Source: Gemmataceae bacterium
GTDB lineage: Bacteria; Planctomycetota; Planctomycetia; Gemmatales; Gemmataceae
Assembly (NCBI GenBank): GCA_019752375.1
Contig: JAIEMG010000076.1
Span: forward strand, 1 to 42,781
Length of the DNA: 42,781 nucleotides
Direction: 5' to 3'
Shown: in pieces, positions 1-10,299 of the stretch
Layout of the letters: every line of letters begins with the position of its first letter
Numbering within the stretch: position 1 is the stretch's first letter
Notes under the pieces: model-generated
Told to the model about the DNA's origin: nothing
What the model saw: only the letters and a program-made list of their open reading frames with translations
The model's database searches: none
Position numbers and translations under genes: made by a program

Positions 1-132
1 CCCCTAAATCGTGGGGGGCGCGGGGCGCGGGCGCGCCCGTATTTATACAATCCCTTTAATACCCCCGGCCGACCACGCTCCCGGCTCGCCACGAAAGGGC
101 GGTTTTCTACAAAGCATCGTTTTCCGGGATTT
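1..132. other. Intergenic, no gene seen
   Basis: This stretch lies downstream of the leftward thioredoxin-fold gene. It holds a 12-bp GC palindrome (CGGGCGCGCCCG, about 28-39) and an AT-richer patch around 41-60. I see no credible ORF and no T-run that would make the palindrome a clear terminator. Confidence 0.5.
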
Positions 133-1710
133 CTATTCCTTCGCTGCCTCGGGCACGGGCACCTCGGCGGACTGGAGGATGTGCTTGTTCGCGTCGTTCT
201 GCAACCAGGCGATCACGCGCAGGTTCTTGAGCGCCAGCGGACGCTCCTTGTTGGGGAAGTTGTTGTCCTTGCTGAATTCGTCGAGGTAGGTCGTCAGCTT
301 CTTCTTCAGCTCGGCCAGGTCCACGGTGACGGTCTGCTTGAGCATCTTTTCCTTGACCAGGAAGCCCTTGGCGCCGCCCGGCAGGTCGCGGACCACGTGG
401 TGATGCGTGTCGAGCTTGTTGCGGCCCTGGTACTTCACGGTTTCTTCGACCAGGGCGAAACGCAGACGCATGTTGTCGCCGGGCTTCTCCAGGTCGGAGA
501 CGGTGCCGGCGATCTCGATCTTGTCGCCCTTGCGCGTCGCGGTGAGGGCCACCTTGGCCTTCGCTTCTTCCTCCAGGATCGGATTGATGACGCCGACATA
601 CTCGGCATACTTGTCCTGCGCTTCGTCGAAGCCGCCGCCGCCGCTGGCCTTGGCCTGGCCGTTGAAGAGGATGGTCGGCGTGCCTTCGATCTCGTCGCTG
701 TAGTACTTCTGGCGCGATTCGTTGTCGGCGTTGGTCAGCGGGTCAGGCCCCGGAATGTGCAGGTGATACTGGAGCAGGATGACTTCGGACGGCTTGTACG
801 TCTTGCCAAGCGCATCAAAGGCCAGGTCGGCGGCGACGCAGGGCGGGCACTCGGCGCCGGTGAACAGCTCCACCATGACCGCCTTGTCGCTCTTGGCCTT
901 GCGGCCGGCAAATTTGATCGGGGCGACCATCTCGATCTTGCCCATCTTCGCTTCGTAGTCCTTGGCCTCGTCATCCTTGCCGGCCTTCTTCAGGACCGAA
1001 ACGAGCGTGCTGAGCGCCCGCTTCTGCAGGCCCGGCTTGTCGGTTGGCGCGATGAGCCGCTCGGCATTGCGGGCGTATTGCAGGGCAATCGGAGTGTAGT
1101 CTTCCTGCGTCGACAGGGCCTCGGCCATGCGCATGGCGAGATCGAGCTGCCAGCGCGTGCCGTGCGTTTCCGAAGCCTTGTATGCCTTGCTGGCCCAGCT
1201 GCGGACTTCTTCCGCGGTGGCCTTCTTGGCGCTAGCGCCCTTCAGGAGCGTCATCGCGGAGTCGAATAGCTCCGGCCCACTCGTTTGGGTGGCGACCACG
1301 TCCTTCGCCAGGTCGTAGGCATCGAGGCTCTTGACCGTCGTGAGCTCGAGCTGGGCAGTGTGCAGGCGATCGAGCATGAGCGAGCCGGTGATCTTCTTGC
1401 CGCCATCCGGGGGGAGCTTGCCTTCGAACGTGAACTTGTCCCCGTCCACCTTGAGGGCGATGCGCAGGAGCGAGTCCTTGACGCTGATATCGCTGACTGT
1501 GGCCTTGGGGATGCGGTCGCGGGTGGAGATGACCTCGCCGGTCAGCTTGCCGTCCTTGGCTTCCAGCTTGATGAGCCAGAAGGTGACGGTCTGTCCCGGC
1601 GCGGTGAGCGTGAGCTTCCAGTTGCCGGCCAGGTTGTCGTCGGCGGCGCGAACGCCGTCCGAGACGACAAGGACCATCCCGGTCAGGACGGCCAAAAAGA
1701 TACGGCCCAT
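133..1710 (-). CDS. Secreted thioredoxin-fold protein with CPPC motif
   Basis: A 525-residue protein with an N-terminal signal peptide (hydrophobic core about residues 4-22, ending near VRAADD). The first 120 residues look like a beta-rich domain. The C-terminal half carries ELFTGAECPPCVAADLAFD, with a CPPC pair at residues 288-291 in a thioredoxin-like setting, as in DUF1223-type exported proteins. A later GTPTILFNGQ segment looks like the thioredoxin cis-Pro region. It probably acts in the periplasm as a thiol-disulfide or thioredoxin-fold protein; the substrate is unknown. The start is supported by AAGGGAG 6 nt upstream. It follows the CobW gene in the same direction, but a long hairpin separates them, so it is likely transcribed on its own. 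Confidence 0.75.
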   Translation of the reverse strand: MGRIFLAVLTGMVLVVSDGVRAADDNLAGNWKLTLTAPGQTVTFWLIKLEAKDGKLTGEVISTRDRIPKATVSDISVKDSLLRIALKVDGDKFTFEGKLPPDGGKKITGSLMLDRLHTAQLELTTVKSLDAYDLAKDVVATQTSGPELFDSAMTLLKGASAKKATAEEVRSWASKAYKASETHGTRWQLDLAMRMAEALSTQEDYTPIALQYARNAERLIAPTDKPGLQKRALSTLVSVLKKAGKDDEAKDYEAKMGKIEMVAPIKFAGRKAKSDKAVMVELFTGAECPPCVAADLAFDALGKTYKPSEVILLQYHLHIPGPDPLTNADNESRQKYYSDEIEGTPTILFNGQAKASGGGGFDEAQDKYAEYVGVINPILEEEAKAKVALTATRKGDKIEIAGTVSDLEKPGDNMRLRFALVEETVKYQGRNKLDTHHHVVRDLPGGAKGFLVKEKMLKQTVTVDLAELKKKLTTYLDEFSKDNNFPNKERPLALKNLRVIAWLQNDANKHILQSAEVPVPEAAKE

Positions 1711-1803
1711 GATTGCTCCCTTAACAGGAAGGAGACGGAGGCAGGAACGCCATGACCGATTACTCTACAGGAAACCCGGACCGGACGCAGGGGAATTTGT
1801 GCG

Positions 1804-1857
1804 TTAGCCCGACGCGCCAGCGAGGGTGCCGCTTCCCTCGCTGGCGCGTCGGGCTAA
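1804..1857. terminator. Long perfect hairpin, terminator or intergenic repeat
   Basis: A 23-bp perfect inverted repeat (arms 1804-1826 and 1835-1857) with an 8-nt loop sits 5 bp beyond the stop codon of the leftward CobW gene. No T-run follows it, so it could act as an mRNA-stabilising or attenuating hairpin or be a dispersed palindromic repeat. The arms contain CGCCAGCGAGGG. Confidence 0.6.
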
Positions 1858-1862
1858 TCCAC

Positions 1863-2963
1863 TCACGTCTTCGCGGTTGCGTAGCGGTGCGTCGGTTGGG
1901 GCCTTCCCGGACGGAAGCTGGCGGTCTTGCGAAATTCGGCTTTCGCGCGGCGCTCCTGACAGACGGCTGCGATGGTCTTCTTGACCTCTTCCTCCAGTTC
2001 GGCGGGGTCGAGCGCGACGCGGGCGTTGACGATGACGTCGGATTCCTTCACCTTGCCGCGCGACGCCAGGGACAGCTCGGGGCCAGTGAGGCTGCTCACG
2101 AGGTTTGCCACGCCGAACGACTCGTCGCTCAGACCGATGGCCTTCAGATGGGCCACCTCGGCCTGCTTCCGGGCCAGTGACCCTTGCAGGTGTTTCACCA
2201 CGTCGAGCAGCAGGTCATCGAGCGCGAATGCCTCGCTGGACCGCACGGCAAAGCTGCTGTTCAGCCAGCCCAGCTCGGCTTCGCCCTCGGCGTAGATGTC
2301 GTAGTCGATGTCGAGGATGCGCTGACCGAAATTGCCCTCTTGATCGATGAATTCCGTGAGGGCGCCGAAGCCATCGCCCGTCTTTGCCGACATCCACAGC
2401 AGCGGGGCGGTCGAAAACTGCTGCGTCATGAGGGCAGCCAGGTCCTTGCGGTCGGCCGGCGACAGCTCATCGAGACGGTTGACGACGATGCAGTCGGCCT
2501 CTTCGAGTTGCTTGCGGAAGATGTAGGCAGCCTTGGGCGAGAAGCCGGCGCCCTCGTTGCGCAGGATGCGCAAGCCGTGGCTCGGCTTGAACAGCACGGG
2601 GTAGGGAGCCACTTCGAAGCGCGAACCGTACAAGTCCTTCAGTGGCTGCACCACCGTGGCAACAAGGTCAGTACAGCTGCCGACGGGTTCGGCCAGGATC
2701 ACGTCGGGTTGCGCCTCGTTGAGCGTCTCGACCTTGCAGACCAGGTCGTCGAATCGGCAACAGAAGCAGGCGCCGGCAATCTCTTCGACCGGCAACCCCT
2801 GGGAGCGCAGGCTGTGGGTGTCCACCAGGTCCTGGGCTTGATCGTTGGTGACCAGGCCGACCTTCTGGCCCCGGCTCTGGTAGAACTTCGCCAGCCGGGC
2901 CAGCGTGGTCGTCTTACCGGCGCCAAGGAAGCCGCCAATCATCACAAAGCGTACGCGTTTCAT
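1863..2963 (-). CDS. CobW/COG0523-family GTP-binding metallochaperone
   Basis: A 366-residue P-loop GTPase. The Walker A motif GGFLGAGKTT is at residues 10-19, the family's metal-binding CxCC motif (CFCC) at 66-69, and a Walker-B-like AEPVGSC segment follows. The base-recognition motif is VNRLDE rather than the usual NKxD. COG0523 proteins deliver zinc, cobalt or iron to target enzymes; the metal here cannot be read from sequence. I chose ATG 2963 because the longer reading frame would run into the upstream gene. It lies 19 bp after the transglutaminase gene in the same direction and is probably cotranscribed with it and the aquaporin. Confidence 0.82.
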   Translation of the reverse strand: MKRVRFVMIGGFLGAGKTTTLARLAKFYQSRGQKVGLVTNDQAQDLVDTHSLRSQGLPVEEIAGACFCCRFDDLVCKVETLNEAQPDVILAEPVGSCTDLVATVVQPLKDLYGSRFEVAPYPVLFKPSHGLRILRNEGAGFSPKAAYIFRKQLEEADCIVVNRLDELSPADRKDLAALMTQQFSTAPLLWMSAKTGDGFGALTEFIDQEGNFGQRILDIDYDIYAEGEAELGWLNSSFAVRSSEAFALDDLLLDVVKHLQGSLARKQAEVAHLKAIGLSDESFGVANLVSSLTGPELSLASRGKVKESDVIVNARVALDPAELEEEVKKTIAAVCQERRAKAEFRKTASFRPGRPQPTHRYATAKT

Positions 2964-2982
2964 TGCAATAGGCTCCGAATTG

Positions 2983-4134
2983 CTACTTGTCCTGCAGGCT
3001 CTTGGTACCCTTGAACGCATAACTGATGGGCTTGTCCGGCGTATAGCGGTGCTGCGTCATCCAGGCGAACTCACGTTTTTCCGTGTTGGCCGGGTCGGGC
3101 TCGGGCAAGGCCACGCCGTCGGCCTCGGCATAGATGGTCCGTACCACGGGCACCTTCTTCGTGGCGGGCGGCGCCAGGTCGTAGTCGCTGCCGCGCGTCT
3201 GCACGAACCAGGTGTTGTCGCGGAAGCCGTGCTGCAGACGCTCGCTTGCCCGGCGGATCAGCTCGTCTTTCTTCTTCTCATCGAGCGTGCCGTCTTTCTT
3301 GATCTCGGCGATGAGCCGCTGGGTTTCCGACACGTCGAAGCTAACCCAGCCGTGGGATGGCAGGAAGGCCTCCATCTTGCAGTGACTGGGCGAGTTCTTG
3401 GGAAAGGTGTTGATGCCGTACGTCATCCGCGTCGGATAGCCCAGCGCCCGGCCAAACGCGGAACATAGTCCGTGATAGTCGCTACAGTGGCCGCGCTTGT
3501 TCTTCAGCGCATGTTCGGAGCTGGCCATCAGCGAGGCACTGTTGTGATCGTACTGGATGTTGTCGTTGACCCACTGCATGACGGCCGCCAGGTCGCGCGA
3601 CTCGCCCTGGCGCTCCGGCACGATCTCGCCCACGAGCTTACGCAGCGGATCGCTCAGGGTCACCGGCTGCTCGCTGCGCAGATACTTGTCGAAGGCGGCT
3701 GGCCACTTCTTGACGGCACCAACCTTGTCGGCATCGACGTTCCAGCGCAGCTCCCAGACCTTGATCTTGAAGGTGTGCCGGATGCTCTGGGCGCCTTCGG
3801 GGTGGTCGAACTCGAAGTATGCGAACTGGTTGCCGAACTGCGTTTCCTTGCCGATCCGCGGCTTTACCGTCATTGGGAAGGTGCTCAGGTTTCCTTCTTC
3901 GACTTCCTGGCCGGCGTCGGTTTGCGGCAGCGGCAGCCAGACCTTGAGCGTCTTGGTGTGATAGGGCGGCGTGACGATGACGCGGTATTCCACGTCGTAT
4001 GTGATCGGGTTCGACTTCTTCGCCTGATATGGCAAGTCCGGGTCGAGCTTGGCATCCTCCGCGGCACCCACGGGCCAGGTCAGCATCGCGCCCAGGAGAG
4101 GCAACAACAAGCCCAGGAACGAGCAGCGGTTCAT
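2983..4134 (-). CDS. Secreted transglutaminase-like protein
   Basis: A 383-residue exported protein with a signal peptide (about residues 1-24, ending at VGAAED). It has an N-terminal beta-rich region and a transglutaminase-like core: the nucleophile is C217 in GHCSDYH, the His is H251 in SHCKMEAF, and the acid is near D267 in GWVSFD. Bacterial proteins of this superfamily are cysteine proteases or transamidases, often of unknown substrate. The start codon overlaps the aquaporin stop as ATGA, which indicates translational coupling. The C-terminal 90 residues, after the catalytic core, contain charged helical segments (DGTLDEKKKDELIRRASERL) and have no motif I recognise. Confidence 0.78.
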   Translation of the reverse strand: MNRCSFLGLLLPLLGAMLTWPVGAAEDAKLDPDLPYQAKKSNPITYDVEYRVIVTPPYHTKTLKVWLPLPQTDAGQEVEEGNLSTFPMTVKPRIGKETQFGNQFAYFEFDHPEGAQSIRHTFKIKVWELRWNVDADKVGAVKKWPAAFDKYLRSEQPVTLSDPLRKLVGEIVPERQGESRDLAAVMQWVNDNIQYDHNSASLMASSEHALKNKRGHCSDYHGLCSAFGRALGYPTRMTYGINTFPKNSPSHCKMEAFLPSHGWVSFDVSETQRLIAEIKKDGTLDEKKKDELIRRASERLQHGFRDNTWFVQTRGSDYDLAPPATKKVPVVRTIYAEADGVALPEPDPANTEKREFAWMTQHRYTPDKPISYAFKGTKSLQDK

Positions 4135-5018
4135 GATTCGACGGTCCTTTCGGGTTCCGGAGTCGGCTGGTACGGCCGCAGCACATTCAGGTACAGCCCG
4201 CCGCCGAGAAATGCGCCGAGAATGGGTGCCAGGATGTAGACGGTCAGAAACCCGGTGCCCATCGCGGGCGGCCCCGGAATGGCGATCGAACCCCAACCGG
4301 CAAAATAGGCCACGAGCCGCGGACCAAAGTCGCGCGCCGGGTTGAAGCACGCTTGCGTCAGCGGGGCAATGATGGAGATAAGCACCGCAATCGTGAGGCC
4401 GATGAAGGCGGGCGCCAGCTTGGCCACCGGCGCTCCGACATTGCGCTCGTCGGTCAGTGCGAAGACAACCAAACCCAGGATCAGGGTCCCCAGCAGCTCC
4501 GCGAGGAACGCGATGGGCTCGGTGACCATCGCGTCGTGCTTGTCGTGCGCCTCGGTGCTGTACGGTTCCTTGCCGCCCGCCAGAGGGCCGGGGCTGGGAA
4601 AGTACTCCCCGTAGCACATGGCGGTGATGACGCTATGCCGATCGCCGCGGACCACCTTTTCACGCTTTTCGAGATCGGCAATGAAGGGCGAATAGAGCAC
4701 CAACAGCGTGGCCGCCGCAATGATGGCGCCGACGAGTTGGGCCAGGACGTACGGTCCGACGTCTCTCCAGGGAAACCGACCCCATGCGGCAAAGGCAATC
4801 GTAATCGCGGGGTTGATGTGCGCCCCGCTGATGCCGCCGACCACGTAGATCGCAAGCATCACTGCGACGCCCCAAACAATCGCGACCTGCCACAAGCCGT
4901 GCTGGGCATTGGTGAGCACCGCCGCATGGACGGACCCGCAGCCCAAAAGCACCAGCAGAAAGGTGCCCAGTGCTTCGGCAATGCAGCGGCCAGTGAGTGA
5001 CGGAGTGGCAACGCCCAT
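4131..5018 (-). CDS. Aquaporin / glycerol facilitator (MIP family)
   Basis: A 295-residue membrane channel with the two half-helix NPA motifs of the MIP family: GAHINPAITIAF in the first half and CFNPARDFGPR in the second. The Asp after the second NPAR is typical of glycerol-conducting members (GlpF type), so small neutral solutes as well as water are likely substrates. About six membrane segments are visible. The loop between segments 3 and 4 (about residues 110-165) is long and polar. The start at 5018 has AAAGGA 5 nt upstream. It is first in a leftward operon with the transglutaminase-like and CobW genes, and is divergent from the Fur gene, with 157 bp between them. Confidence 0.88.
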   Translation of the reverse strand: MGVATPSLTGRCIAEALGTFLLVLLGCGSVHAAVLTNAQHGLWQVAIVWGVAVMLAIYVVGGISGAHINPAITIAFAAWGRFPWRDVGPYVLAQLVGAIIAAATLLVLYSPFIADLEKREKVVRGDRHSVITAMCYGEYFPSPGPLAGGKEPYSTEAHDKHDAMVTEPIAFLAELLGTLILGLVVFALTDERNVGAPVAKLAPAFIGLTIAVLISIIAPLTQACFNPARDFGPRLVAYFAGWGSIAIPGPPAMGTGFLTVYILAPILGAFLGGGLYLNVLRPYQPTPEPERTVES

Positions 5019-5175
5019 GTGTTTCCTTTGCCCAATGGTGAAGGGCCTGGTTAATCTAACGGTTGTTTGAGCGAACCGCGAGGAAAAAGTGGGCGCCGCT
5101 CCTTGGCCTGTTCCGCAAGCACCGAACGGGGCGGCCCGGATTGACAGTCGAGCCTGCATGACGTTTATTAGAGAT

Positions 5176-5625
5176 ATGGACATGACGCGGGCTGCCATCG
5201 ACCACCGACTGCACGCCTTCCGCGGCCGCTGCGGCGAACTCGGACTGTCGTTGACGCCGCAGCGCCTCGCCATCTACCAGGTCCTGGCCAGCGATGACTC
5301 GCACCCGGGCGCCGAAGACATCTATCGGCGCATCAAGCCGGACCTGCCGTCTCTGTCGCTGGGAACGGTCTACCGCACTTTGGAGCTGTTCGAAGAACAT
5401 GGCCTCGTGTCGCGCGTCCACGCGTTCGGCGACCAGGCCCGCTTCGACGCCAACCTGGACTCGCACCATCACCTGGTCTGCATCCGGTGCCGGCGCGTCA
5501 TCGACTTCCAGGATGCGCAGCTGGAACGTCTGCCCGTGAAGCCCGAGGGCCTCAACGGCTTCCGGGTATTGACCCACCGCATCCATCTGCTCGGTGTCTG
5601 TCACCGCTGCCAGACCGACGCTTGA
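5176..5625 (+). CDS. Fur/PerR-family metalloregulator (first copy)
   Basis: A 149-residue Fur-superfamily repressor. The N-terminal winged helix includes LTPQRLAIYQVL and SLGTVYRTLELFEEHGL (recognition helix). The dimerisation domain has SHHHLVCIRCRRVIDF, the usual His cluster and first CxxC, and a second CxxC (VCHRC) at the C-terminus, so both structural zinc cysteine pairs are intact. Its location just before a second Fur gene and katG suggests a peroxide-response role (PerR-like), but iron or zinc sensing cannot be excluded. Start alternatives are ATG 5158, 5176 and 5182; none has a strong ribosome-binding site. Confidence 0.85.
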   Translation: MDMTRAAIDHRLHAFRGRCGELGLSLTPQRLAIYQVLASDDSHPGAEDIYRRIKPDLPSLSLGTVYRTLELFEEHGLVSRVHAFGDQARFDANLDSHHHLVCIRCRRVIDFQDAQLERLPVKPEGLNGFRVLTHRIHLLGVCHRCQTDA

Positions 5626-5659
5626 CCCTCTTTGCCAGCCCGCCTACATTGACAGCAGC

Positions 5660-6127
5660 ATGAGACAGATCGCTCCCCATAGCATCCCGAAAGATGCGTC
5701 CGAGACGGACTTGCGCCGTGCTCTGGAGGAAGCTGGCTGGCGCTTCACGCGGCAGCGAGCCGAGGTCTTTTCTTACCTGCACCGATCGCATTCGCACCCG
5801 ACGGCCGACCAGGTCTACCATGCCGTCCAGCGGCGCATTCCCAAGATCAGCCTCGCCACGGTCTACAAAGCACTGGAGGCGCTCGTCGGTGCCGGTCTGG
5901 CCGTCAAGCTTCCCGATGCCGATGGTCCGGCACGCTACGATTGCCGGACGGATGCCCACTATCACTTTCGCTGCCTCAAGAGTGGCCAAGTGCACGATTT
6001 GCCGGCACCATTCGATCCGGGCCTGGTCGAGCATCTCGATCCGGCGTTGATCGATACGCTGCGTCGCCAGGGGTTTCACGTCACGGGACACCGGCTGGAA
6101 CTGGTCGGCTACTTTACTCAAGCGTGA
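5660..6127 (+). CDS. Fur/PerR-family regulator lacking the CxxC pairs
   Basis: A 155-residue Fur-like protein. The winged-helix core is clear: FTRQRAEVFSYL and ISLATVYKALEALVGAGLA. The usual HHH..CxxCG signature is changed to HYHFRCLKSG, so the second Cys is missing, and the C-terminus ends in GYFTQA with no second CxxC. The structural zinc site is therefore reduced to one Cys. Members without structural zinc do exist in the Fur superfamily. It starts 35 bp after the first Fur gene and ends about 130 bp before katG, so regulation of katG is the simplest inference. Confidence 0.82.
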   Translation: MRQIAPHSIPKDASETDLRRALEEAGWRFTRQRAEVFSYLHRSHSHPTADQVYHAVQRRIPKISLATVYKALEALVGAGLAVKLPDADGPARYDCRTDAHYHFRCLKSGQVHDLPAPFDPGLVEHLDPALIDTLRRQGFHVTGHRLELVGYFTQA

Positions 6128-6172
6128 ACGCACTGTGTGGAAGTGTGTTTTTTACGGCCACTCGTGCGAATG

Positions 6173-6188
6173 ATTCCTAAAAAGGAAT
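6173..6188. promoter_or_regulatory. 16-bp palindrome upstream of katG, candidate Fur/PerR operator
   Basis: ATTCCTAAAAAGGAAT is a perfect 6-4-6 palindrome in an otherwise GC-rich region, 72 bp before the katG start and directly after the second Fur gene. AT-rich inverted repeats at this place are typical of Fur-family operators. It is not a match to the classical Fur or Per box, so the assignment is inferred from position and symmetry. Confidence 0.45.
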
Positions 6189-6190
6189 GA

Positions 6191-8488
<2,298 letters not shown>

Positions 8489-8500
8489 CGTGATCGACCG

Positions 8501-8627
8501 TAGGATCCGCGCAAGAATAACTTGTGCAATTCCTGTAGGACGGATTTCCAATCCGTCCGGTTTTCTCTGGACGGATTGGAAATCCGTCCTACGTGCAATT
8601 GTTCAACTTATTGTTACGCGGCTCCTA
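8501..8627. repeat. MITE-like palindromic element, copy 1 (127 bp)
   Basis: A near-palindromic element with imperfect terminal inverted repeats: TAGGATCCGCG at the left, and its counterpart TAGGAGCCGCG read inward from the right. Inside is a perfect 24-bp hairpin (arms 8535-8558 and 8569-8592) built on GTAGGACGGATTTCC. Related copies occur at 11516-11816 and 13242-13368 in this window. No transposase is present, so it would depend on one acting in trans. It lies 12 bp after katG and could also act as a transcription end. Confidence 0.8.
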
Positions 8628-8640
8628 GGAGCTTGGCGGG

Positions 8641-8805
8641 GGGGTGTCAGCCCCTGAGAAAACACACCACCGACCGTATGTTCCCGGCGAGCGGGGGCGT
8701 TAGCCCCCTGAGGGAACAATACGGTCGGTGGTATGTTCCTGGCGAGCGGGGGGCGTCAGCCCCCCGCTCGCCAAGGCGTCGCCAAGGCGTCGCCAGAGCG
8801 TCGCC
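8641..8805. repeat. Cluster of palindromic and short tandem repeats
   Basis: Three separate structures lie between the MITE-like element and the glycosyltransferase. One is a long inverted repeat with arms 8667-8685 and 8712-8731, offset by one base. One is a perfect 14-bp hairpin (arms 8740-8753 and 8760-8773) with a 6-nt loop. One is an 11-bp unit, AAGGCGTCGCC, repeated three times at 8773-8805, the last copy imperfect. No gene is visible here. Confidence 0.75.
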
Positions 8806-8932
8806 TGGGAAGAATGGCGATTTCAGGCAAGCTGCAGGACCCGTCGCCATTCTCCCCTTTGCCTCCTCACCCCATCCGGGTAAACTCCCGGAGACTGCGG
8901 CGGCGCAACGCCTCTGCGGTCAGGAGGATCGC

Positions 8933-10084
8933 ATGGAAGCGATGGATACGCCGAATGTGGTGCTGGTCCACGATTGGCTGACGGGAATGCGCGGCGGCGA
9001 AAAGTGCCTGGAGGCGTTGTGCCGGCGCTGGCCGCGTGCCCAGCTCCTCACCCTGCTTCATCGGCTCGGCAGCGTCTCGGATCCGATCGAACGGCTGTCA
9101 CCCCGCACCAGCTTCCTGCAACGCCTGCCTGGGGTCCATCGCTACTATCGCTACCTGCTGCCCTTGATGCCCGCGGCCGCCAGCTGGTCGGTGCCGCCGT
9201 GCGACCTAGTTGTCAGCTTCAGTCACTGCGTGGCCAAGGCCGTGCAACCGCCGCCCAATGTGCCGCACGTTTGCTACTGCTTCACACCCATGCGCTATGC
9301 CTGGCACATGCGCAACGCCTATTTCGGCGCCGGCCGGCTTAGCCTGAAGGGACTGCTGGCGCAGCCGCTGCTCGCGGGCTTGCGCCGTTGGGATCGCCGG
9401 ACCGCGGACCGTGTCACGCACTTCGTCGCGATCAGCCGCACGATTCAGCAGCGCATCGCGGAATGCTACGCGCGCGAGAGCACCGTCATCTATCCGCCCG
9501 TCGATACCGAATTCTACAGTCCCGCCGCGTTGCCGCGCGAAAGCTACTATCTCGTGGTATCCGCCTTTGCCCCCTACAAGCGTCTCGATCTCGCCATCGA
9601 AGCCTGCAACCGCCTGCGTCGCCTGCTGATAGTCATCGGCTCCGGTCAGGACGAGCGCCGGCTGCGGGCCCTGGCCGGGCCAACGATCCACTTCCTCGGC
9701 TGGCAACCCGATGAGGTCATCCGCGACCATCTGCGTCGCTGCCGCGCGCTGCTGTTCCCGGGCGAAGAGGACTTCGGCATCGTGCCGGTCGAAGCCCAGG
9801 CGTGCGGTACGCCCGTCATCGCCTTCGGGCACGGCGGCGCCACGGAAACCGTGGTCCCGCTGACCGCGTCCGAAGAGCCGACCGGCGTGTGGTTTGAGGA
9901 GCAGACCCGCGATTGCCTGATCGATGCGATGCGCAAGTTCGAAGCCCATCTGGGCAATTTCTCACCGTTCGTTGCCCGGCGGAACGCGCAGCGCTTCAAT
10001 CAGGGACGCTTCAGCGAAGAGTTGTTCAGCTTCCTGGCCGGCGTGCTCCGCAAGCCGTCGATGCCGCAACGCCAGGCAGCGTAG
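8933..10084 (+). CDS. GT4-family glycosyltransferase
   Basis: A 383-residue GT-B-fold glycosyltransferase, group 1 (GT4-like). The N-terminal acceptor domain begins VVLVHDWLTGMRGGEK, and the C-terminal donor domain has FPGEEDFGIVPVEAQACGTP, with the conserved E-x7-E motif of retaining GT4 enzymes. It would transfer a sugar from a nucleotide-sugar donor to a polysaccharide or lipid acceptor; the acceptor is unknown. The start is set by CAGGAGG 5 nt upstream of ATG 8933; an open frame reaching back to 8522 crosses only repeats. It stands alone between repeat-filled gaps. Confidence 0.85.
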   Translation: MEAMDTPNVVLVHDWLTGMRGGEKCLEALCRRWPRAQLLTLLHRLGSVSDPIERLSPRTSFLQRLPGVHRYYRYLLPLMPAAASWSVPPCDLVVSFSHCVAKAVQPPPNVPHVCYCFTPMRYAWHMRNAYFGAGRLSLKGLLAQPLLAGLRRWDRRTADRVTHFVAISRTIQQRIAECYARESTVIYPPVDTEFYSPAALPRESYYLVVSAFAPYKRLDLAIEACNRLRRLLIVIGSGQDERRLRALAGPTIHFLGWQPDEVIRDHLRRCRALLFPGEEDFGIVPVEAQACGTPVIAFGHGGATETVVPLTASEEPTGVWFEEQTRDCLIDAMRKFEAHLGNFSPFVARRNAQRFNQGRFSEELFSFLAGVLRKPSMPQRQAA

Positions 10085-10092
10085 TGGCGCGG

Positions 10093-10133
10093 CGGAATGA
10101 CGAAGCCCGAATGCCGAATCAATGACCAATGCC
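10093..10133. repeat. Dispersed intergenic repeat, copy 1
   Basis: The sequence starting CGGAATGACGAAGCCCGAAT recurs with few changes at 13193-13233. Both copies lie just after a stop codon. When translated in reverse they give the IRHSGFVI-type peptide often mis-annotated as coding in planctomycete genomes. Confidence 0.7.
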
Positions 10134-10234
10134 GAAGCCCTGATGGAAGACTGCGGCGCACGTCCTCGTGTCCTCGTTCCCAAGCTCTGGAGCCTGTGAA
10201 TCAATTGAAAACAGGCTGTCGCGTGCCGTGTTAG

Positions 10235-10290
10235 CGGAAGTCGCCAGACTTCCGTGCGACAGGGCCCGTTCGGAACTCTGGCGAGTTCCG
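10235..10290. repeat. Pair of 20-bp palindromes at the break point of a truncated gene
   Basis: Two perfect hairpins with 8-bp arms and 4-nt loops: CGGAAGTCGCCAGACTTCCG at 10235-10254 and CGGAACTCTGGCGAGTTCCG at 10271-10290. They lie immediately before the point where TolC-family homology begins. Confidence 0.75.
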
Positions 10291-10299
10291 CTACATGAG

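Noticed and set aside
181..1269. Long rightward ORF opposite the thioredoxin-fold gene
   Set aside because: GC-rich antisense frame; the leftward frame has the signal peptide and CPPC motif, this one has no recognisable feature.
8522..8932. N-terminal extension of the glycosyltransferase
   Set aside because: The open frame there is made of palindromic repeats; a strong ribosome-binding site precedes ATG 8933.
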